A DNA stretch of 12,190 bases from an uncultured Paracoccaceae bacterium (GCA_913054485.1 CAJXHQ010000035.1:1-12190), one strand, 5' to 3'. Shown: positions 1-6,836, counted from the first letter of the stretch. The notes: a model not told the origin generated them from the letters alone. A program made the numbers and translations.

Positions 1-6
1 CGGCGC

Positions 7-54
7 GGCCAGAGTTTTGTCAAATCTCTGGCCAAGGATTTTCTGAAAATCCTT
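7..54. repeat. Tandem extragenic palindromes (two adjacent hairpins)
   Basis: Two perfect inverted repeats lie back to back. The first pairs GGCCAGAG (7-14) with CTCTGGCC (26-33) around an 11-base loop. The second begins at the next base and pairs AAGGATTTT (34-42) with AAAATCCTT (46-54) around a 3-base loop. Neither is followed by a T run, so this is not a classical intrinsic terminator on the plus strand, although it could act as a 3' stabiliser or terminator for a gene left of the window. Similar paired palindromes seem to me common between genes in roseobacter genomes, so a REP-like family is my preferred reading; that is recollection and inference. Only one copy is present in this window. 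Confidence 0.6.
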
Positions 55-176
55 GTGTCTGCCCCCGCGGCGCAGTGTCCTGCGGGTGGCGCGAAGCGCG
101 GCGGATGCGGCGTTTGCAGGGGTTTGTGGGCGGGCTGCCAGATGTTAGGCAGGGTCAAACAGCGAGGGAGATGAGG

Positions 177-1160
177 ATGGCGGCTTTGATGCGGGCAATG
201 GAGATCAGCGAGCCGGGCGGCCCGGAGGTTCTGAAACTGGCAGACCGGCCGGTGCCGGTTGCGGGGCAGGGGCAGGTGGTGATCAAGGTGGCCTATGCGG
301 GTGTGAACCGGCCCGATGCGCTGCAGCGCGCCGGGGCCTATGCGCCGCCCAAGGGGGCCAGCGACCTGCCCGGCCTGGAAGCTGCCGGCGAGGTGGTCTC
401 GACCGGGCCCGGTGTCAGCGGGCTGGCCGAGGGAGATCTGGTCTGTGCACTGCTGCCGGGTGGCGGTTATGCGGAATATGTGGCCACGCCGGCGGCTCAT
501 TGCCTGCCGGTTCCCAAGGGCATGAGCCTGAAGGCCGCGGCCTGTCTGCCGGAAACCTTCTTCACCGTCTGGTCCAATGTTTTCATGCGCGGCGGTCTTG
601 GGGCGGGCGAGCGGTTCCTGGTGCATGGCGGATCGTCCGGCATCGGCACCACCGCTATCCAGCTGGCCAAGGCCTTTGGCGCGCGGGTCTTCACAACCGC
701 AGGGTCGGAAGAGAAATGCCGCGCTTGCCTCGACCTTGGCGCAGAGCGGGCGCTGAACTATCGCGAGGAGGATTTCGTCGAGGTGCTGCGCAGCGAGGGC
801 GGCGCAAACCTGATCCTCGACATGGTCGGCGGCAGCTATATCCCGCGCAATATCAAGGCGCTGGCGGATGACGGCCGGCTGGTGCAGATCGCCTTCCTGT
901 CCGGGCCTAAGGTGGAGCTGAATTTTGCCCAGATCATGACCCGGCGGCTGACCGTCACCGGTTCCACCCTGCGCCCGCAGAGCGATCTGGCCAAGGCGCG
1001 CATCGCGCAGGAGCTGCGCGAGGCTGTCTGGCCGCTGCTGGAGGCAGGTCAGGTGGCCCCGGTGATGGACAGCGAGTTCCCGCTGGAAGCGGCCGGAGCT
1101 GCCCATGCGCGCATGGAAAGCTCGGGCCATATCGGCAAGATCGTCCTGAAGGTAGCCTGA
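177..1160 (+). CDS. NAD(P)H:quinone oxidoreductase, PIG3 family (zinc-independent MDR)
   Basis: The 327-residue protein fits the zinc-independent medium-chain dehydrogenase/reductase family, close to the PIG3/quinone oxidoreductase branch, which reduces quinones with NADPH in the cytoplasm. An N-terminal GroES-like domain begins with an ISEPGGPEVL segment (10-19) and contains GLEAAGEV (67-73). The Rossmann domain carries the nucleotide-binding HGGSSGIG motif (150-157), and HIGKIVL lies near the C-terminus (318-324). No structural zinc cysteine cluster is visible, as expected for this branch. The frame is open back to 75, but the start at 177 is preferred: GAGGGAG (164-170) sits six bases upstream, and the extra N-terminal residues look nothing like the family. 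ATG 171 is the alternative but abuts that ribosome binding site. The stop is nine bases from the stop of the convergent DUF2189 gene, leaving no room for a private terminator. Confidence 0.9.
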   Translation: MAALMRAMEISEPGGPEVLKLADRPVPVAGQGQVVIKVAYAGVNRPDALQRAGAYAPPKGASDLPGLEAAGEVVSTGPGVSGLAEGDLVCALLPGGGYAEYVATPAAHCLPVPKGMSLKAAACLPETFFTVWSNVFMRGGLGAGERFLVHGGSSGIGTTAIQLAKAFGARVFTTAGSEEKCRACLDLGAERALNYREEDFVEVLRSEGGANLILDMVGGSYIPRNIKALADDGRLVQIAFLSGPKVELNFAQIMTRRLTVTGSTLRPQSDLAKARIAQELREAVWPLLEAGQVAPVMDSEFPLEAAGAAHARMESSGHIGKIVLKVA

Positions 1161-1169
1161 TCTGCCGCC

Positions 1170-2027
1170 TCAGGCCACGGCGCGGCGGTAGAGATGCCAG
1201 GTGGCGTGGCCGAGGACCGGCACCACGAGGATCAGCCCCAAGAGGAAGGGCAGCGCGCCAATCAGCAGGCTGACGCCGACAAGGGCACCCCAGCTGATCA
1301 CCACGGCAGGGCTGGCCTTCAGCACCCGGAAGGATGTGATCACCGCCACCGGAAGCCCGGCTTGGCGGTCCAGAAGCAGCGGAAAAGCCACCAGGCTCAC
1401 CGCCAGTGCAGCCAATGCAAAACAGGCTCCGGCAGCAAAGCCGAGCACGATCATGGTCCAGCCTTCTGCGGTGGTCAGTGCAGCGGTGACCAGGGCCGCC
1501 ATGCTTTCTGGCTGGCCCGGGCCGAGGGTGATGTTGTAGATCATGCTCGCTGCCAGCAGCCAGCCGATGAATAGCGCGGCGAGGTAGAAGCCCAGCATCA
1601 GGATCGCGCCGAAGGACGGTGAGCGGATCACGCCGAGCGCATCGCTCCAGCTGGCGTCGAACCCGGCCTCGCGGCGCGATGACATCTCGTAAAGTCCAAC
1701 GGCCGCAAAGGGTCCGATGAGCGCAAAGCCGAGGATCACCGGCGCCACCAGCTGCAGCATGTTCGCAGACATGCTCATCGCAACCAGGGCCAGCCCGATC
1801 AGCGGGTAGAACACGACGAGGAACAGCGCATCGCTGCGGCAGGCGGCAAAATCCTCCATGCCCGCTTTCAGCGCGTCGCGCAGGTCGGCATAGGTCAAGG
1901 CGCGCACTTGCGGCGTGGCCTCCACATCTTCGCTGCCGATCTGCGCGGCGGATTGCGAAACATGATGGGTGGTCTGCCTGAGATGCTGGGCAATCCAGCT
2001 GAGCGGGTTGCCGATTGTCTGTGCCAT
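1170..2027 (-). CDS. DUF2189 family integral membrane protein
   Basis: A 285-residue hydrophobic protein matching what I know of the DUF2189 family, which is common in Alphaproteobacteria and has no established function. A soluble N-terminus of about 65 residues precedes roughly five or six membrane segments, around 68-86, 92-113, 140-161, 190-217 and 242-275. Family-like landmarks are GLYEMSSRREAG (111-122), the SWSDAL stretch (127-131), FPLLLDR (215-221) and the terminal PVLGHATWHLYRR (270-282). The start at 2027 is chosen because the minus strand reads AAAGGAG about six bases before ATG. A longer reading from 2117 adds residues with no family resemblance. It is the last of three minus-strand genes, 149 bases after the VOC gene, and probably has its own promoter. 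Confidence 0.85.
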   Translation of the reverse strand: MAQTIGNPLSWIAQHLRQTTHHVSQSAAQIGSEDVEATPQVRALTYADLRDALKAGMEDFAACRSDALFLVVFYPLIGLALVAMSMSANMLQLVAPVILGFALIGPFAAVGLYEMSSRREAGFDASWSDALGVIRSPSFGAILMLGFYLAALFIGWLLAASMIYNITLGPGQPESMAALVTAALTTAEGWTMIVLGFAAGACFALAALAVSLVAFPLLLDRQAGLPVAVITSFRVLKASPAVVISWGALVGVSLLIGALPFLLGLILVVPVLGHATWHLYRRAVA

Positions 2028-2094
2028 GGCAAAGCTCCTTTCTCTGGCCAGGAACGGGTGCCGTCCGGGCAGGCCAAGAGCGGCACATGCATGA

Positions 2095-2128
2095 AGTATA
2101 ACATAATACGAAGTCACGCGCTGTCACG
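2095..2128 (-). promoter_or_regulatory. Candidate promoter of the DUF2189 gene with CGTGAC direct repeats
   Basis: An AT-rich island stands out upstream of the DUF2189 start. On the minus strand GTGACA (2127-2122) lies 16 bases before TATGTT (2105-2100); a better -10 match, TATACT (2100-2095), is immediately downstream but at an unfavourable 21-base spacing. The hexamer CGTGAC occurs twice in direct orientation with a ten-base period (2128-2123 and 2118-2113), one helical turn, as in a tandem-bound activator or repressor site. The promoter call is tentative and the regulator unknown. Confidence 0.35.
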
Positions 2129-2176
2129 CCGGGGTGTGAATGGTCAGCCCGCCGGTCGGGGAAACGTCTGAGGCGA

Positions 2177-2617
2177 TCAGCCCTCAGCGGGCGGAGGCAA
2201 GGTCACGCTGCCGTCTGCTGACAAAGGCCAATTCGGGTTCACCGCAATCTCCCAGATATGGCCGTCCGGGTCCGCATAATAGCCCGAGTATCCGCCCCAG
2301 GCCGCCTTTTGCAGTGCTTTGAGGCACTGGGCGCCCGCCTCAAGAGCAGAGGCAAACGCCTGGTCGGCTTCCGGTTCCGTCGCATAGGCAATGGCCAGCG
2401 TCATGTTGCCGGTGCCGAGGCTGGCATCCTCGCGGCCCTGGTCGGCGGCAAGGTCACTGGTCTCAAACAGGGCCAGCACCAGCCCGTTCAGCTGGAAGAG
2501 GGTGATGTCATCCAGCGATCTTGCGTGTTTTTGCCAGCCCAGGGCCGCATAGAAAGCTCCGTCGCGGTCAAGGCTGGCGACCCCGAGGGTGATCATCGTG
2601 ACCCGTTGCGGTGTCAT
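2177..2617 (-). CDS. VOC (glyoxalase/bleomycin-resistance fold) family protein
   Basis: A 146-residue single-copy VOC-fold protein. It opens with a beta-strand segment VTMITLGV (6-13) followed by SLDRDGAFYAALGW (15-28), the usual first half-module, and ends with GYYADPDGHIWEIAVNP (112-128), the hallmark C-terminal strand. The Glu of IWE is a typical metal ligand in the family. VOC proteins include glyoxalases, dioxygenases and antibiotic-binding proteins; nothing here fixes the substrate. The start at 2617 is preferred because GGAG (2626-2623) lies six bases upstream; a TTG twelve bases earlier would include that ribosome binding site in the coding region. It follows the RNase T2 gene by 74 bases on the same strand and could be cotranscribed, though the products are not obviously related. 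Confidence 0.88.
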   Translation of the reverse strand: MTPQRVTMITLGVASLDRDGAFYAALGWQKHARSLDDITLFQLNGLVLALFETSDLAADQGREDASLGTGNMTLAIAYATEPEADQAFASALEAGAQCLKALQKAAWGGYSGYYADPDGHIWEIAVNPNWPLSADGSVTLPPPAEG

Positions 2618-2691
2618 CGGCGGCTCCAATGCATTTAATCAATGGAGCGAGGCTAGCAGGACGCGAGGCTAAGTGCCAACGGGCGGCTGGC

Positions 2692-3327
2692 CTAACGCAC
2701 CGGCGTGAAACGCGCGTTGGTCATCTTGCAGTCCCGCGCCACGTCGCGCCCGCAGGGCACCGGCTCCAGATCGCGCGACAGGCAGATACGGGCCTCCTGG
2801 ATGTGGCCGTCGCGACAGGTGACGGTCAGCCCGTCTGCCTCCAGGTCCGGATTGGCTTTCAGAAAGGCTTCCTCCACCAGCGAGGCGGGCAGGGTGACGC
2901 TGCGGTCCAGCTTGCGGAAGACCTCCGGGCGGGTGATGCGCCCGTAGGCTTCGCGGGACAGGGCGAAATATGCCGGCGCGGAGAGGCCCGAGCAGGAGCC
3001 GTGTTTCTTCCACTGGTGCCAGGCCAGGCCGGGGCTGCCCATGATGTCGGCCATGGCGGCGGTCATCGCACGCGACGGCGGCACCTCGGCAGTGCGGCAA
3101 TAGTCGGGCCAGCCGCGGTGATACTGCGGCCAGAGCCCGTGCAGGATCCAGCCATGGTCATGCCGCGGGTCGCATTGGTCTGATCCCTTTGCGTCGCCCT
3201 CAACAGCGCACCAGTTCGGCGACCAGCTGAGCGCCAGCACGTAGTAATTGAACTCGCTCGCCGTGCCTTCGGCCTGTGCTGACAGCGGGGCAAGGGCGGC
3301 CAGAGCGGCCATGAAAAGCTTGCGCAT
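2692..3327 (-). CDS. Secreted ribonuclease T2 family protein
   Basis: A 211-residue protein with a Sec-type signal peptide (Arg/Lys start, hydrophobic core, likely cleavage after AQA near residue 19). RNase T2 enzymes cleave single-stranded RNA through a 2',3'-cyclic phosphate and act in the periplasm or outside the cell. FNYYVLALSWSPNWC (26-40) is typical of the family N-terminus. The CAS I motif is ILHGLWP (61-67) with catalytic His63. CAS II is WHQWKKHGSC (103-112), with Lys108 and His109 in the usual places. The residue that is usually the catalytic Glu in this motif is Gln105 here. Several cysteines suggest disulfides after export. The start is supported by GGAAAGAG four bases before ATG. 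It is transcribed away from trcR from a recognisable promoter. The stop is TAG. Confidence 0.92.
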   Translation of the reverse strand: MRKLFMAALAALAPLSAQAEGTASEFNYYVLALSWSPNWCAVEGDAKGSDQCDPRHDHGWILHGLWPQYHRGWPDYCRTAEVPPSRAMTAAMADIMGSPGLAWHQWKKHGSCSGLSAPAYFALSREAYGRITRPEVFRKLDRSVTLPASLVEEAFLKANPDLEADGLTVTCRDGHIQEARICLSRDLEPVPCGRDVARDCKMTNARFTPVR

Positions 3328-3339
3328 TCGGCTCTTTCC

Positions 3340-3351
3340 TTATCGCGATAA
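3340..3351. promoter_or_regulatory. Perfect 12-bp palindrome at the RNase T2 start site
   Basis: TTATCGCGATAA is a perfect palindrome between the predicted -10 and the ribosome binding site of the RNase T2 gene, covering its expected transcription start. Position and symmetry suit a repressor operator for a dimeric regulator. I do not recognise the motif as that of a particular regulator. Confidence 0.4.
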
Positions 3352-3355
3352 CGCG

Positions 3356-3383
3356 ACTATATAGAAGCCAAGTTCCCCGACAA
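3356..3383 (-). promoter_or_regulatory. Sigma70-type promoter of the RNase T2 gene
   Basis: On the minus strand TTGTCG (3383-3378; four of six matches to the -35 consensus) is separated by 16 bases from TATAGT (3361-3356; five of six matches to the -10). Transcription would start around 3349, about 22 bases before the ATG at 3327. The TATATA core is self-complementary, so a plus-strand -10 for trcR could overlap it, although no good plus-strand -35 is visible. Confidence 0.55.
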
Positions 3384-3433
3384 TGGAAACCAGACCCCAG
3401 CCCGGGGCCGCCTGCTTCAGGCGACGGGGAAGA

Positions 3434-3447
3434 TGTACGTACAGGAG
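3434..3447 (+). promoter_or_regulatory. trcR ribosome binding site abutted by a 10-bp palindrome
   Basis: AGGAG (3443-3447), nine bases before ATG 3457, decides the trcR start over ATG 3433, which has no ribosome binding site. The perfect palindrome TGTACGTACA (3434-3443) shares its last base with the Shine-Dalgarno sequence. It could be a DNA operator; as RNA it is too short for a stable hairpin with a proper loop. Confidence 0.45.
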
Positions 3448-3456
3448 ATTGAGCTC

Positions 3457-4215
3457 ATGGCAAAACCGTTGATGGCCAAGGCAACCGCCGTGTGGCTGGT
3501 GGACAATACCACGATCAGCTTCAAGCAGATCGCAGACTTTGTAGGCATGCACGAGTTGGAAGTGCAGGGCATCGCTGACGGCGATGTGGCAGCCGGTGTG
3601 AAGGGCTTTGACCCGGTCGCCAACAACCAGCTGACCCAGGAAGAGATCGACAATGCGCAAGGCAACCCGCTGCACCGTCTGAAGCTGAAATTCAACGCAG
3701 CTGCCGCCGGCGAGGAAAAGCGCCGCGGTCCGCGCTACACGCCGCTGTCCAAACGTCAGGACCGTCCGAACTCGATCCTGTGGCTGGTGAAATTCCACCC
3801 GGAACTCAGTGACGGCCAGATCGCCAAGCTGGTGGGCACCACCAAGCCGACGATCCAGTCGATCCGCGAGCGGACCCATTGGAACATCTCCAACATGCAG
3901 CCGATTGACCCGGTTGCTCTGGGGCTGTGCAAACAGTCCGAGCTGGATTCTGTGGTGCAGAAGGCCGCCGCCAAGAAAGCTGCCGAAGGCGGGGTGATGA
4001 GCGACGACGAGCGCCGCAAGCTGGTCTCCACCGAACAGTCGCTGGAGATGGATGCCGAGCCGAAGATCCCCTCTGCCATCGAGGGCCTGGAGACCTTCAC
4101 CCTGGGCGACGCGCCGGAGAAGAAAGAAGAAGAACCGGTGCTGGATGCCGACAGCTTCTTCAATCTGCCCGCTGGCAATGATGATGAGGACGAGGAAGAA
4201 GATCCAAAGTTCTGA
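3457..4215 (+). CDS. trcR: Cell cycle transcriptional regulator TrcR (DUF1013)
   Basis: A 252-residue protein recognised as the DUF1013/TrcR family of Alphaproteobacteria, named for a role in cell-cycle transcription in the Caulobacter lineage. Two similar helix-turn-helix-like segments are visible: one around 10-42 (AVWLVDNTTISFKQIADFVG and on) and one around 106-143, where SILWLVKFHPELSDGQIAK is followed by LVGTTKPTIQSIRERTHW. Both share a W-L-V start, an I-A-x-x-V-G core and a recognition-like helix. A basic linker (KRRGPRYTPLSKRQDR, 88-103) lies between them. The C-terminal 70 residues are low-complexity, ending in the acidic run DDEDEEEDPKF (242-252), probably disordered. The start is set by AGGAG nine bases upstream. 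The gene is monocistronic, closed by a strong terminator, and divergent from the RNase T2 gene. Confidence 0.92.
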   Translation: MAKPLMAKATAVWLVDNTTISFKQIADFVGMHELEVQGIADGDVAAGVKGFDPVANNQLTQEEIDNAQGNPLHRLKLKFNAAAAGEEKRRGPRYTPLSKRQDRPNSILWLVKFHPELSDGQIAKLVGTTKPTIQSIRERTHWNISNMQPIDPVALGLCKQSELDSVVQKAAAKKAAEGGVMSDDERRKLVSTEQSLEMDAEPKIPSAIEGLETFTLGDAPEKKEEEPVLDADSFFNLPAGNDDEDEEEDPKF

Positions 4216-4240
4216 TCCGGCGGTCAGAGTGTGAGATTGG

Positions 4241-4270
4241 GGCGCAGAGGGCAACCTCTGCGCCTTTTTT
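4241..4270 (+). terminator. Intrinsic terminator of trcR
   Basis: A perfect 10-bp stem, GGCGCAGAGG (4241-4250) with CCTCTGCGCC (4255-4264), closed by a GCAA tetraloop and followed by six T residues (4265-4270). It starts 25 bases after the trcR stop and is the clearest terminator in the window. Confidence 0.95.
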
Positions 4271-4483
4271 GCTGCGTGCGGGTGAAACGTTTGGTTCCGC
4301 CTGCACTGGAATAGTGGGGCTGCCTTTGGAGGAAGTGCGGCCGGCCAGGGCAGGAAACCAAGGCTGCGGTATTGCCCTCGCGCTCCGCTGGACCGGCGGA
4401 ATCTTTTCGCCTACGTTGGTTTTGCGAACTATTATTTCTCGTTTGCGGCGCGAACCGCAGGCGCATTTTCCAGGGGGAAGTTT

Positions 4484-6367
4484 ATGGACGTGGTGCAATT
4501 CACCGCCGAAATGGTGGTTGTTGTTACTGTTCTCGCGTTTACTGTTTTCCTGTTTGTTTCTGAAATCATCCGGATCGACCTTGCGGCGATCCTTGTGCTG
4601 GTCATCGTCGGCATCCTCAGCTACCTGCCGGGGCTGGGCAATCTGGCTGATGTCAGCCAACTGTTCGACGGCTTTGCCTCCAATGCGGTGATCTCGATTA
4701 TCGCGGTGATGATCGTCGGTGCCGGCCTCGACAAGACCGGCATCATGAACAAGGTGGCGGCGGTGATCCTGAAGCGGGGCGGCACCACCGAAGGGCGCAT
4801 CGTGCCGATTGTCTCAGGCACTGTCGGGGTGATCTCCTCCTTCCTGCAGAACGTTGGTGCAGCGGCGCTGTTCCTGCCGGTGGTGAGCCGGATCTCGGCG
4901 CGCTCGGGCATTCCGCTTGGCCGGCTGCTGATGCCCATGGGCTTCTGCGCTATCCTCGGCGGCACGATGACTATGGTGGGTTCCTCGCCGCTGATCCTGC
5001 TCAACGACCTCATTCTGACGGTGAACAGCGGCCTGCCGTCCGGCCAGCAGATCGAACCTTTCGGCCTGTTCGATGTTACCCCCATCGGCGCGGCGCTGGT
5101 CCTTAGCGGAATTGCCTATTTTCTGCTGCTGGGCCGTTGGGTGCTGCCGGGCAGCACCGGCGAGGGGGCCTCGGGCGAGGGGCGCGGCACATCGGAATAT
5201 CTGACCCGCGTCTACGGGCTGAAGACAGATGTCTTCGAGGTGATGGTGCCGGAGGGCTGCAAACTGGTCGGTCAGACGCTGGCGGACATCAATAACGAGC
5301 ACAACCTCCACATCATCTCGACCTACTACAAGGGCAAGGCCTCGATGATGCAGGTTCTCCTGGCCAGGATCGAAGCGCCCTGCCGGCTGGCGATCATCGG
5401 CAAGAGGTCGGTCGTGGAGAAGTTCACGGCCCAATACGGGCTGCGCATTCTGCCTGAGCTGGATATTTTTGCCGAGGAGTTTGCCCCCACCAATGCCGGC
5501 ATCGCAGAGATCGTGATCCCGCCGGATTCGGACCTCGCTGGCAAGAGCCCCCGTGACCTCTTGCTGCGCAAGACCTACGGGTTGAGCCTGCTGGCAATCC
5601 ACCGCGGCGAGGAGACGCTGAGCCTGGTGGAAACACCCGAGCACACGCCCACCAAGATCGGCGTGGTGCCCTTTCAAACCGGTGACATGCTGGTCACCCA
5701 CAGCCGCTGGGACAACCTGATGCGGCTGAAACGGGACCGCAACTTCGTGGTGGTCACATCCGACTTCCCGCAGGAGGAAATGCGGCCGCAAAAAGTGATC
5801 CCGGCGCTGCTGTTCTTCCTGCTGTCGCTGTCGATGATTCTGTTCACCGATGTGCGCCTGTCGCTGTGCCTGCTGACCGGCGCGGTCGGTATGCTGCTGA
5901 CGAAGGTGCTGACCATTGACGAGGCTTACGAGTCCGTCGGCTGGAACACCGTCTTCCTATTGGCGAGCCTCATTCCATTAGGGCAGGCCGTGCAGAATAC
6001 CGGCACCGCAGAATGGATCGCCCAAGCGATCATCACGGCGCTGGACGGCTGGCCAATCTGGGCGCTGCAGGCGGGGGTCGCAATCCTGGCAACAGCCTTT
6101 TCGCTGATGATGTCCAACGTCGGCGCCACGGTGCTGCTGGTGCCGCTAGCAGTGTCAATTGCGATAGCGGCCGGGGGCGACCCAGCGATTTTCGCGCTGA
6201 CGGTGGCGATTTCCACCTCGAACAGCTTCATCATCCCCACCCACCAGGTCAACGCGCTGATCATGGGGCCTGCGGGCTACAAGGTTACCGATTTTGTGAA
6301 GACCGGCGGGCTGATGACCGTGATCTTCCTGGTGGTGTCGCTGGTGATGCTGAACCTGGTGTTCTGA
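4484..6367 (+). CDS. SLC13-family (DASS) permease with central RCK_C-like regulatory region
   Basis: A 627-residue inner-membrane carrier. The N-terminal half has membrane segments near 9-26, 33-49, 68-82, 106-135, 151-176 and 199-217, with QNVGAAALFLP (122-132) and GGTMTMVGSSPLILLND (159-175) as the first hairpin and ion/substrate motifs. Residues about 240-425 are soluble and read as two RCK_C (TrkA-C)-like modules. The second half repeats the transport motifs: MMSNVGATVLLVP (542-554) and ISTSNSFIIPTHQVNALIMG (576-595). This layout matches the YfbS-like SLC13 branch, usually annotated as sodium-coupled anion or dicarboxylate carriers; the substrate cannot be read from the sequence. The start has AGGGGGAAG just upstream. 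The 213-base leader after the trcR terminator shows no clear gene or strong promoter. A GC-rich hairpin follows the stop. Confidence 0.88.
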   Translation: MDVVQFTAEMVVVVTVLAFTVFLFVSEIIRIDLAAILVLVIVGILSYLPGLGNLADVSQLFDGFASNAVISIIAVMIVGAGLDKTGIMNKVAAVILKRGGTTEGRIVPIVSGTVGVISSFLQNVGAAALFLPVVSRISARSGIPLGRLLMPMGFCAILGGTMTMVGSSPLILLNDLILTVNSGLPSGQQIEPFGLFDVTPIGAALVLSGIAYFLLLGRWVLPGSTGEGASGEGRGTSEYLTRVYGLKTDVFEVMVPEGCKLVGQTLADINNEHNLHIISTYYKGKASMMQVLLARIEAPCRLAIIGKRSVVEKFTAQYGLRILPELDIFAEEFAPTNAGIAEIVIPPDSDLAGKSPRDLLLRKTYGLSLLAIHRGEETLSLVETPEHTPTKIGVVPFQTGDMLVTHSRWDNLMRLKRDRNFVVVTSDFPQEEMRPQKVIPALLFFLLSLSMILFTDVRLSLCLLTGAVGMLLTKVLTIDEAYESVGWNTVFLLASLIPLGQAVQNTGTAEWIAQAIITALDGWPIWALQAGVAILATAFSLMMSNVGATVLLVPLAVSIAIAAGGDPAIFALTVAISTSNSFIIPTHQVNALIMGPAGYKVTDFVKTGGLMTVIFLVVSLVMLNLVF

Positions 6368-6381
6368 GCGGTTCATTGCGG

Positions 6382-6410
6382 GGGCGGTCTTTGGCCGCCC
6401 TTCCATTATT
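6382..6410 (+). terminator. Probable terminator of the SLC13 gene
   Basis: GGGCGGTC (6382-6389) pairs with GGCCGCCC (6393-6400), including one T-G wobble, around a TTT loop. The tail TTCCATTATT is T-rich but interrupted, so termination may be partial. It starts 15 bases after the stop codon. Confidence 0.65.
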
Positions 6411-6414
6411 ACAC

Positions 6415-6424
6415 ATTCCGGAAT
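6415..6424. promoter_or_regulatory. Perfect 10-bp palindrome upstream of the DUF1330-SDR pair
   Basis: ATTCCGGAAT is a perfect palindrome that overlaps a second one, GAATTC (6421-6426). It lies about 110 bases before the DUF1330 start in the otherwise unremarkable 6411-6533 spacer. No convincing -35/-10 pair is visible there. An operator role is a guess from symmetry and position. Confidence 0.2.
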
Positions 6425-6533
6425 TCTGAACTCTGATCTGGCCTATTTATTTTGATGTAGGGCAGGGTTATTCCTTAGTCCGCGAGCCGAGCCGGGGTAT
6501 TCCGGCGGGCCGCGGCTGAGAAGGAGTTCCGAG

Positions 6534-6836
6534 ATGGCCTGTTATTCCGTACTTGCCGTGACCCCGGCGTCCGAAGACTGGATCCCGGACTATATCGCGC
6601 CTGCCAATGCGCTGGCGGCGGAATAGGGCGGCAAGTATCTTGCCCGCACATCTGCGCATGAGCAGCTGGAAGGGGCCGAAACGCCAGCCGCACTGCGGAT
6701 CGTGATCGAATGGCCGTCGCGCGCGGCCGCGGCTGGCTTCATGGGCGATGCGCGCTACCTGCCGCATCTGGAGGCCCGGACCAATGGCAGCGAGAGCGTC
6801 AATATCCTGATCGAAGGCAAGGATGATCTGGCCTGA
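6534..6836 (+). pseudogene. DUF1330 family protein, interrupted by an in-frame TAG
   Basis: An ATG with a good ribosome binding site (AAGGAG, 6521-6526, seven bases upstream) opens a 100-codon frame to a TGA at 6834-6836, broken only by TAG at 6624-6626 (codon 31). The first 30 codons read MACYSVLAVTPASEDW and on; after the stop the frame continues GGKYLARTSAHEQLEG, then RIVIEWPSRAAAAGF and ARYLPHLEARTN. The G-G-K/R-Y/F-L-x-R segment and the I-E-W/F-P-S segment are typical of DUF1330, a small dimeric alpha/beta-barrel family of unknown function and about 95-100 residues. The frame and codon choice are intact on both sides, so the lesion is one substitution and looks recent. No in-frame ATG just after the stop could restart translation. 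It lies 44 bases before the SDR gene and was probably its operon partner. The frame and length are certain; the family is likely. Confidence 0.82.

Noticed and set aside
75..176. N-terminal extension of the quinone oxidoreductase from base 75
   Set aside because: The added residues are Arg/Gly-rich and unlike the family, and there is no ribosome binding site there; a good one precedes ATG 177.
2092..2115. loxP-like ATACGAAGT near the DUF2189 promoter
   Set aside because: Only one partial arm matches and there is no inverted second arm; it is an accidental feature of an AT-rich promoter.
955..2127. 390-residue minus-strand open frame
   Set aside because: It is a frame-shifted shadow covering the DUF2189 gene and the end of the quinone oxidoreductase gene: Arg/Gly/Pro-rich, no domain, no ribosome binding site. 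High GC makes such frames common here.
3340..4254. 304-residue minus-strand open frame opposite trcR
   Set aside because: It is fully antisense to trcR, which has clear family motifs, a ribosome binding site and a terminator. The antisense product looks like no known family.
4271..4483. Possible small RNA or riboswitch in the SLC13 leader
   Set aside because: The 213-base leader shows no strong stem set, no recognisable aptamer and no promoter-terminator pair; I see nothing supportable there.
6624..6626. TAG decoded as an amino acid (pyrrolysine-type recoding)
   Set aside because: TAG also terminates the RNase T2 and PPK2 genes, a TAA lesion exists in the aminotransferase, and DUF1330 proteins have no known need for a special residue.
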